This document shows positions 23,581 to 64,000 of a stretch of 64,000 nt of DNA, one piece after another. The notes below the pieces were generated by a model, which searched no databases, had not been told where the DNA came from, and saw nothing but the letters and a program-made list of their open reading frames with translations. Location: assembly GCA_009760855.2 (NCBI GenBank), contig WPIO01000161.1, positions 267,501 through 331,500 of the forward strand, written 5' to 3'. The DNA is from Cristatella mucedo. Taxonomy: Eukaryota > Bryozoa > Phylactolaemata > Cristatellidae. Position 1 is the first letter of the stretch. Each line of letters opens with the position of its first letter. The position numbers and the translations under genes are program-made.

Positions 23581-25447
23581 GTAATAAGAATAATACATCT
23601 GTATAGCACCCTCAGAGAACGTAATCTATTTCTAGGAACTTTAATATGCTGTCGTGGAATAGACGCAGCATGCACAGCATCAGCAGGCATGAGTACACAA
23701 AGGACAAATCAAAAGGACCTACTAAATGCTGTGGCAAAAAGGTGTGTTTTTTCTTCTTTTTAAATGTCAAGTCAGGGGATGTCGTGGCATCAGTCGGGAG
23801 TCAGTTCCAGGCTTGGGAGCATACAAACTAAAGCCACGGTCTCGAAAGGATATGAGATTCGTACGAGGTGTAGGTAAGCGATTCGATTCTGAAGAGCAGG
23901 TGGTACAATGCATAGCCTGGTAGGGAGTAGATCTGATACGTAGGCTGAAGCAAGAGAATGTAGCGACCTAAAAGTGAGTGACGGAACCGTGAAGTTGATG
24001 CGCTGCTGGATTGGGAGCCAGTGCAGGTCGGCAGGAAGTGGTGTGATGTGGCAACTGAGATGCTCACGACAGATGAGCCTAGCTGCAGAGTTTTTCACCA
24101 AGTGTGAGCTCCTGATTGCACAGGCCGGTAGATCAGCAAGCAGTGAGTTGCAAAAGTCGTGACTGGAGGCTAAAAATGTGTAGACCAATTTAGATGTGGT
24201 ATCCCTGTCTAAGCAAGCTCGAATTTTAGCACTGTTATGTAGATGAAAGTAGACATACTTTATCGTGGAGCTGATGTGGTCGTCTATTCAAAGGTCACTT
24301 TGGAACAGGACACCTAGGTTTTGTGCAGATGTAACAGGAGATGTGCTGGCAGAGCCGATTTTGAGCATTAAGCTTTACAATTTCAGAGTCACACTTGGTT
24401 TGCCCATAACTAGTAAGTTGGTTTTATTGTCATTTAATTTGATAAGTTTGCTGCCATCTATGAGCGGATGTCATCAATACATACAACAAGAGAGTGTAGA
24501 GAGCTTGTCGAGCTAGGGGGCTGGGAAGGATCAAAGCAAAGGTACAACTGAGTGTCATCTGCATAGAAGTGAAAGCCTAGATTGTGCTTGGCGGTCACAT
24601 CGTCAAGAGGGAGAGTATAAAATGTGAAGAGAAGCAGGCCTAGTGCAGAGCCAGAGGGTTATTCCATATTTCAGAGGTACCTCGGATGATCGATATCCAC
24701 TTACATCAATACTGTGGTGTTTCCCACTGAGATAGGACCTGAACCATTGCAGAGCAGAGCCAGTTGAGATGAGAGGCTGGGGTTGCCTAGCGCAGAGCCC
24801 TGGGTTATTCCATACTGCAGTGGTTCCTCAGACGATCGTTTTCCATTCGCATAAATAGTGTAGAGTCTTCCACTGGGATTGGACTTAAATCATTGTAGTG
24901 CAGTGCCAGTGATGCCCAGGCGAGATGAGAGGTGCTCGAGAAGGACTTGGTGGTCAGTGGTATCAAACGCTGCTTAAAGATTAAGCAAAACGAGCAGAGA
25001 GACTTTACCTAAGTCTGCATTCCTGAGAAGGTCGTTATAAACCTTAAGCAATGCTGACTCTTTGGAGTGATTCGCTTTAAATCTAGACTGGAACTTGCTT
25101 GCTAGGTTTGGAGTTTCGGTGTAAGAGTTCAGTTAGTCTGCCACAAATTCTTTCACTGTCTTCGATGGGAATGGTAGATAGGAAATTGGGCGGAATCAGC
25201 TCAAATTTTCTTGGTCTAGTGGTGCTTTCTTGAGTAGTTGCCTAGCTACAACCTTTTTGAAAGAGGCAGGGACATTTCCTGAAACTAAAGACATATTTAT
25301 TATGCTAGTTATGCATGGCAGCAGCAAATCTGTCCATCATAAAAGTAGGACTGTGGGTAAAGGTTTTAGAGAACTAGTAGCCTTCCTGATTAGATGAATT
25401 TCAGGATGAGGTCACTCGTGGCCGCCTTGAATGTAGACATTGAAGCC
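23581..25447 (-). mobile_element. L2-A LINE, antisense, 3' section, inserted in L2-B copy 1
   Basis: Begins with the TAATAA tail and the conserved end (CTCAGAGAAC...CTATTTCTAG), then the reverse strand carries LLADLPACAIRSSHL, HITPLPADLHWLPIQQRIN and the YADD region near 24560. It continues to sequence equal to 63055-63110 and is interrupted at about 25447 by L2-B copy 2. Confidence 0.82.
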
Positions 25448-25459
25448 TGTGGCTGGATT

Positions 25460-26303
25460 AAATTCTTTGCTCTTCTAATAGGTGATGCTATTGTGCGACC
25501 ATCACCGCATACTCAAAATTTAGGTGTCGTTTTCGACAGCTGCCTCAATTTTTATTCAGAAGAGTGCTTCTACATCTAGCCCTCACGTCCGATCCCTATC
25601 CAAGATCAGGAGCTGTCTCCCACAGTTGCTTGTAAACAATTTAACTAGCTCCTTAGTTCTGTCTCGGCTTGATTATTGTAATTCCCTATTGGCTGGGCTG
25701 CCAAAGAAAGCTATTAGGCCACTGCAGCTGACTATGAATATGGCTGCAAGGCTAGTCTTCAACTCCCAGAAGTTTGAGCACGTGTCTCCTTTGCTAAAAG
25801 AGCTAGGATGGATGCCGGTTGAGCAACAGATACAGATCAAAGTTCTTACGCTGATTCACAAGGCCCCCCACGGCTTGGCTCCTTCGTACCTAGCTGAACT
25901 GCTGCATCAGTTTCAGCCTGTTCGCACCCTCAGGTCCTGTGTGGACGATACATTAACTGTTCTATTCCTCCGCTTAAAGACCGTCGGCGACAGAAGCTTT
26001 AGGTCTGCAGGTCCTAGACTGTGGAACTCGCTTCCACAATTCTTACGCATCGACAACTACTCTACTACTGCCGACTATGGTACATCCTTTTCAGCAGTCC
26101 TGAGCTGCTACTTCCACGCTACTCACTACCTCAATTGCTCTCCTGACTCTGCTATGCTTCCCACTTTCTCTTTGTTGCGTGAGACGAAGTCTGTTGGCTA
26201 CCGAATGCGTACCGAAAGTTGCTTAGGCTGTGAGTGCGATATTCAAAACTCTCCTGCGTAACACCCACATGGTCTTTATGACTTTGTTGAGTTACAGACA
26301 GAG
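25460..26303 (+). mobile_element. L2-B LINE copy 2, nested inside the antisense L2-A
   Basis: Open frame 25524-26261 gives [37 protein letters not shown] and ends in the L2-B C-terminus, followed by the family 3' tail. Closest to the fragment at 1-632. Being intact over 245 codons and nested, it is the youngest element of the stack. Confidence 0.85.
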
Positions 26304-26304
26304 A

Positions 26305-27038
26305 TACATTACATTGAATTGCTGCACGGAATTGAGGGAGAGAAGCACTGTGGGGTTGTTGCTGAGGGACAGGAGTCCAGAAGGGTTGCTGCTACCTTAA
26401 AGATGTGCTCTCTGATCTTGCTGACAAAGAAGCAAGAGAAGCGATCAGCTAGATCCACACAAGGGTAACTTGGTAAGGAGCTAACCTGAGAGTGGTTAAG
26501 GAGATGGTTTAGATATAAGCTTTTTTGAATTGTGCACCTGTGATTTAACAATGCTTTTATAGAATCTTAACTTAGCCTTAGCCGGGATGGATTGGTATGA
26601 TCTTCAGTAGTCCTCATATGCCTGTCGATGGACAGTCAGTCCTTATGTGTCGTATGCTTTCTTAAGCTTTTTGTGCACTGTTGATCCAGCTAGTTAAATG
26701 TCTGCGGTAAACCACGAGCCGTCTGGGCAAGGTAGCACAATGTACTTAGTCAGAAGTGCAAACCAGTCATGTAAGTTAGTGTCGTGTCATCATTCTACCA
26801 GTGATGACAGGTCGGAAGAGGGATTGAGCAGCAGGTGCGAAGAGGATATTCCCTCTCGGACAGCATCGATGTCAAGGTTCTTGGGGTTTTGCGATTCACC
26901 TATTATTACCAAATTCTGCTTAGGTGAACACATTCGGATCTTATTCAGTCTACAGCATGTGCCCTCATCCACATCTAAAGTCAACTGTGAATTGCAAAAC
27001 CTCAAGACCCTTACCTCTTTGATCCTCTCCGCTAGAGA
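26305..27038 (-). mobile_element. L2-A LINE, antisense, 5' section
   Basis: The reverse complement corresponds to 62590-63060, the region upstream of the RT in another L2-A copy (shared segment around GGTTTACCACAGACATT). It continues the element broken at 25447. Confidence 0.72.
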
Positions 27039-27650
27039 ATAAAGTTCTTACGCTGACCCACACGGCTGCCTGTCACGGCTTGGCTCCTTCATACCTTGCT
27101 GAACTGCTGCACCAATGTAAGCTTCCTTGTGTCCTCAGTCCTCAGTGGACAATACATTAGCCTTTCCATTCCTCCACTTAAAGACCGTTGGCACAAGAAG
27201 CTTTTGCTCTGGAGGTCCTAGACTGTGGAATTCACTTCTACAATTCTTACTCAACGACATATACTGTCCTTCTGCCGACTGCGGGGCATTCTTTCCAGCC
27301 GTCCTGAGCTGCTACTTCCACACTACTCACTACCTCAATTGCCCTACTGAGGCAGCTATGCTTCTCACTTTCTCTTTTGTTTCGGGAGATGAAGTCTGTT
27401 GGCTACCGAATGCATACCGAAAGCCACTTAGGCTTGGAGTGTGCTATAGAAAACTCTTGGCCCTGTAGTTATGCTACTCGCCCCAACCTGTCAAAGTGAA
27501 TGTATTTGATGACGAGGTCTTGGGCTCGAGCCCCGTGACATATGTGAAGCGCTTGAAGAGAGGTTAAGTTCTCTTAGGGTGCTGTACAAATGAATTACAT
27601 TTACCTTATTGTCTTTATGGCTTTTTGGTGGTACAAATACATTTATTACG
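27039..27650 (+). mobile_element. L2-B LINE copy 1, right part, with SINE-B inside
   Basis: Resumes exactly at the codon where 23580 broke off (AAAGTTCTTACGCTGACC) and runs through SFCSGGPRLWNSLLQFL to the tail. The tail is split by the SINE-B at 27478-27600; GTCTTTATGGC resumes after it. Confidence 0.8.
27478..27600 (+). mobile_element. SINE-B inside L2-B copy 1
   Basis: B box GGGCTCGAGCCCC, then GAAGCGCTTGAAGAGAGG, TTCTCTTAGGGTGCTG. The head is eroded. Confidence 0.76.
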
Positions 27651-28692
27651 TTACATTACTTGAACCATAGCTTGTAAGCCCTTTTGGTAACCACGTAGAT
27701 TCATTAGAAAAACAAACTCAGATTGGAACGAATACGTGTGACATGAGAACTCTATGTAAAAAAAAAACAGAACTTTCGCAACAGAACACCAGCACCACAA
27801 ACGTTTCTGGTTGTCGACATCTGTGGTGGTTGCAGCTCGGCCCCTAGTTGCAAACACTAGGCACACCCATGCCTTCATTCAGTATATTCATTCATATATT
27901 CATTCATTCAGTTGATTGGCCGTCTAGTGCAGCTAGGAGGCTTAAAGTAGAAGCAGGTTCTCCTCCATAACAGTCAGCCAATTTGGCTCCTCCGCACCCT
28001 AAAAAAATTCAGTATCATGACGTAGTACCCAAGTCATAGGGAAATTGGTTCCAAATTAGGAGGAAATAGTCGATAGCGACCCCATGACCCTTAATAGTTC
28101 ATAGCGACCTCGTCAAAAAGATGGTCGTCGTGCCATTTTTTCCACTGCTTTGTTATGTGGCTGTCTGATGTAGTTGGTACACGACTTATTGTTGTGCTCT
28201 GTCAACTTGATATCTACCCAGTTATCGATTTTTCGTAGATTTATCAAGTGTCTGGCGAGTTGACCTCCTTGAAGCTCCCGACCGTTGGGATTCGAGAGCG
28301 TGACCTCAGCATATTTATTAACTTATGTCGATACTACCTCGATGGCCTGCAGGACAGTTTTTCACTTGCCGATTGCCAATACACTGCTGTTTTATTTTGA
28401 TGCTTTGATGAAACTACCATACCTGATAGATTTCAGTCGTCGGGTTTTGATTACTAGACAATAATTCAAAAATAGACAATTCTTAAAGCTTTCATTTGCA
28501 GTGTCTTTTTGGAGCTTGCTTATGAGTGTCGCGATGTCATAGAATGTCCGCAGCAACGGCCAAGTGAATTCTTAATTTCTTTAGCGTGCCCGGCTTACAT
28601 TCATTATTAGTTAATTAATTATTCTACCAAAACCAGTTCTTGCCATTCATTCTTACCTGTCTTGATTTTATAATTGATCGCATCATTTTCAG

Positions 28693-62299
<33,607 letters not shown>

Positions 62300-62559
62300 G
62301 TAAGCCTGTGCAGCATTGCTGCCGGCTGACTATGGACCTTCGCATTTGTGTTGCTTTTCTGTAATTCGCCGCCCGGAAGATCTTGGAAAGCAGTGTATGC
62401 AGTTTCGAAGCATCGCGGGATGGACCGAGGTATCTCACACGAGGACCTCGTAGCGCCCTCATAGGAGGCTATGGTCGAGAGCACTTTTAGGCCTGCCTTT
62501 GTGTGTCTGTGAGGACTTTCATAAGTCGTTAAAAATCAGGAGTGCACCATTTTTTGTTG

Positions 62560-64000
62560 GGTGATCATGGTGCAATATAAATCAAGCCCGAGTGCTTTGC
62601 TTTACACCGAGTCTGCATTTCTGAACAGTCATGTACTTGACTGTTAACATTTGTTGTTGCACTGTGCACCCTCGCCCAGACGGCCTATGGTTTACCACAG
62701 ACATTAAACTAGCCAGGTCTACTAAGCTCAAGCTTGAAAAAACATGCAAAGGATCAGGACTGACTGTCCATCGACAGGCATGAAGACTAGTGTAGGTCAT
62801 ACCAATCGATCCTAGCAAAGGCCAAGTCTAGCTTTTATAAAAACATTGTTGAATCACAGATGCACAATCCAAAAATGCTGATGTCCACGATCAACCATCT
62901 CCTCATCCGCTCCCAGATTAGCTCCGTACCTCTGTGATGATTAGCTCCGGACCTTGTGGTGATCTAGCCGATCGCTTCTCTCGAATCTTTGTGCAGAAGA
63001 CAGGCAAGATCAGGGCGTCCATCCCTGCGATGAAAACATCCCCCTAGAATGCTGTTCCCCGATTCCTGGCTGCACCTAAATGTCTACATTTAAGGAGGTC
63101 AGTAGTGATCTCGTCCTGAAGTTCATATCCCAATGAAAGAAGACAACAAGTCTCCTGGACCCTATTCCCACTGTCCTGCTCCTACGTTGCATTGATCTGC
63201 TGCTGCCATGCATAACTAACATCATTAATATGTCATTAGCCTCAGGTCATGTCCCAGCACCTTTCAAAAAAGCTGTAGCCAGGTCACTTCTCAAAAAAGC
63301 AACACTAGACCGAGAGAACTTGAGCAACTACTGCCCAGTCTCCCTTCTACCATTTCCTATCAAGGACACTGGAACGGGTCGTGGTGGACCAGCTAAACTC
63401 GTATATCGAAACTTCAAACCTTGCTAGTAAGTTCCAGTCTGGCTTTAGAGCTAATCACTCCACAGAGTCACCGTTACTTAGGGTATACAACGACCTACTT
63501 AGGAATGCAGACATAGGTATAGTGTATCTGCTTGTTTTGCTCGATCTTTCGGCAGCTTTTGGTACTATCGATCACAAAGTTCTTCTAGAGCGCCTCTCAT
63601 CTCACCTGGGCATCACTGGCACTGCTCTGCAGTGGTTCAGGTCCTATCTCAGTGGGAGACTTCAGAGTATTGACGTGAATGGACGAAGATCATTCGGGGT
63701 ACCTCTGAAATATGGGGTATTTTTGTTTTTACCTCAGGGCTCCGTGCTAGGTCCGGTTCTTTTTGCGGTTTATACTCTCCCTCTTGCTGATGTGATTGCC
63801 AAGCACAATCTAGGCTTTCACTTCTATGCGGATGACACTCAGTTGTACCTTTGCTTTGATCCCTCCCAGCCTTCGAGCATCTCAAATTCTCTCAACTCAC
63901 TTTCTGCATGTATTGATGACATCCGCACATGGATGGCAGCAAATTTTCTAAAACTAAACGATGATAAAACTACCTTACTAGTTATGGGCAAACCCAGTGT
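62560..64000 (+). mobile_element. L2-A LINE, runs off the right edge
   Basis: Nearly identical over 63180-64000 to 20515-21320, including DHKVLLERLSS and FYADDTQLYLCF. It contains a small T-rich insertion near 63718-63735 and frame breaks, and extends further 5' than the 20.5-kb copy. It sits in the gene B intron after the first ART exon. Confidence 0.88.

Noticed and set aside
25524-26261. Host gene of 245 codons
   Set aside because: It is the C-terminal part of an L2-clade reverse transcriptase repeated elsewhere in the window.

Overview
This is a window of animal (metazoan) nuclear DNA. The genes are split by GT-AG and a few GC-AG introns, exons are GC-rich, introns are AT-richer and full of L2-clade LINEs, tRNA-derived SINEs, a hAT remnant and long CT/TG microsatellites. 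The host genes encode PARP14-type ADP-ribosyltransferases, a family typical of animals. An aquatic invertebrate or basal deuterostome genome fits the LINE/SINE style, but I cannot name a species.

Two PARP14-like genes lie head to tail on the + strand. Gene A (about 1.2-14.2 kb) enters from the left edge and is complete at its 3' end: half-macro exons, a linker, a KH-like exon, a WWE exon, three exons of the ART catalytic domain ending in a stop at 14165-14167, and a polyadenylation signal at 14390. Gene B runs from at least 37.6 kb, probably from 28.7 kb or earlier, to beyond the right edge. Its order is up to seven divergent RRMs, a 645-codon GC-rich exon of KH-like repeats, macro domain 1, macro domain 2, linker, KH-like exon, WWE and the first ART exon. 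The rest of its ART domain must lie past 64 kb. From the second macro domain onward the genes share exon order, near-identical exon lengths and intron phases, so they are tandem duplicates. By family precedent they would be cytosolic or nuclear mono-ADP-ribosyltransferases combining RNA binding (RRM/KH), ADP-ribose recognition (macro, WWE) and transfer (ART), a setup linked to antiviral and stress responses in vertebrates.

Between and inside the genes: 14.4-17.8 kb is anonymous; 17.9-19.2 kb is a ZMYM1-like hAT transposase remnant with a SINE inside; 20.5-22.2 kb is a long L2-A copy; 22.7-27.6 kb is a three-level nest (L2-B containing antisense L2-A containing L2-B); 28.7-30.5 kb has N-terminal RRM exons; 35.7-36.1 kb has a canonical FUBP-like KH domain of uncertain gene assignment; 49.8-50.1 kb is a 55-bp minisatellite with hairpin potential; 62.6-64 kb is another L2-A.

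The most notable signals are: (i) the RRM array, in which nearly every RRM is cut by a phase-1 intron at the same beta3/alpha2 point; (ii) a SINE family whose 3' end matches the L2-A LINE tail; (iii) the nested LINE stack; (iv) strand-biased CT/TG tracts in gene B introns, two of them directly upstream of 3' splice sites; (v) the minisatellite whose later units become perfect palindromes. All exon borders are my reading of splice signals and phases, without transcript evidence.
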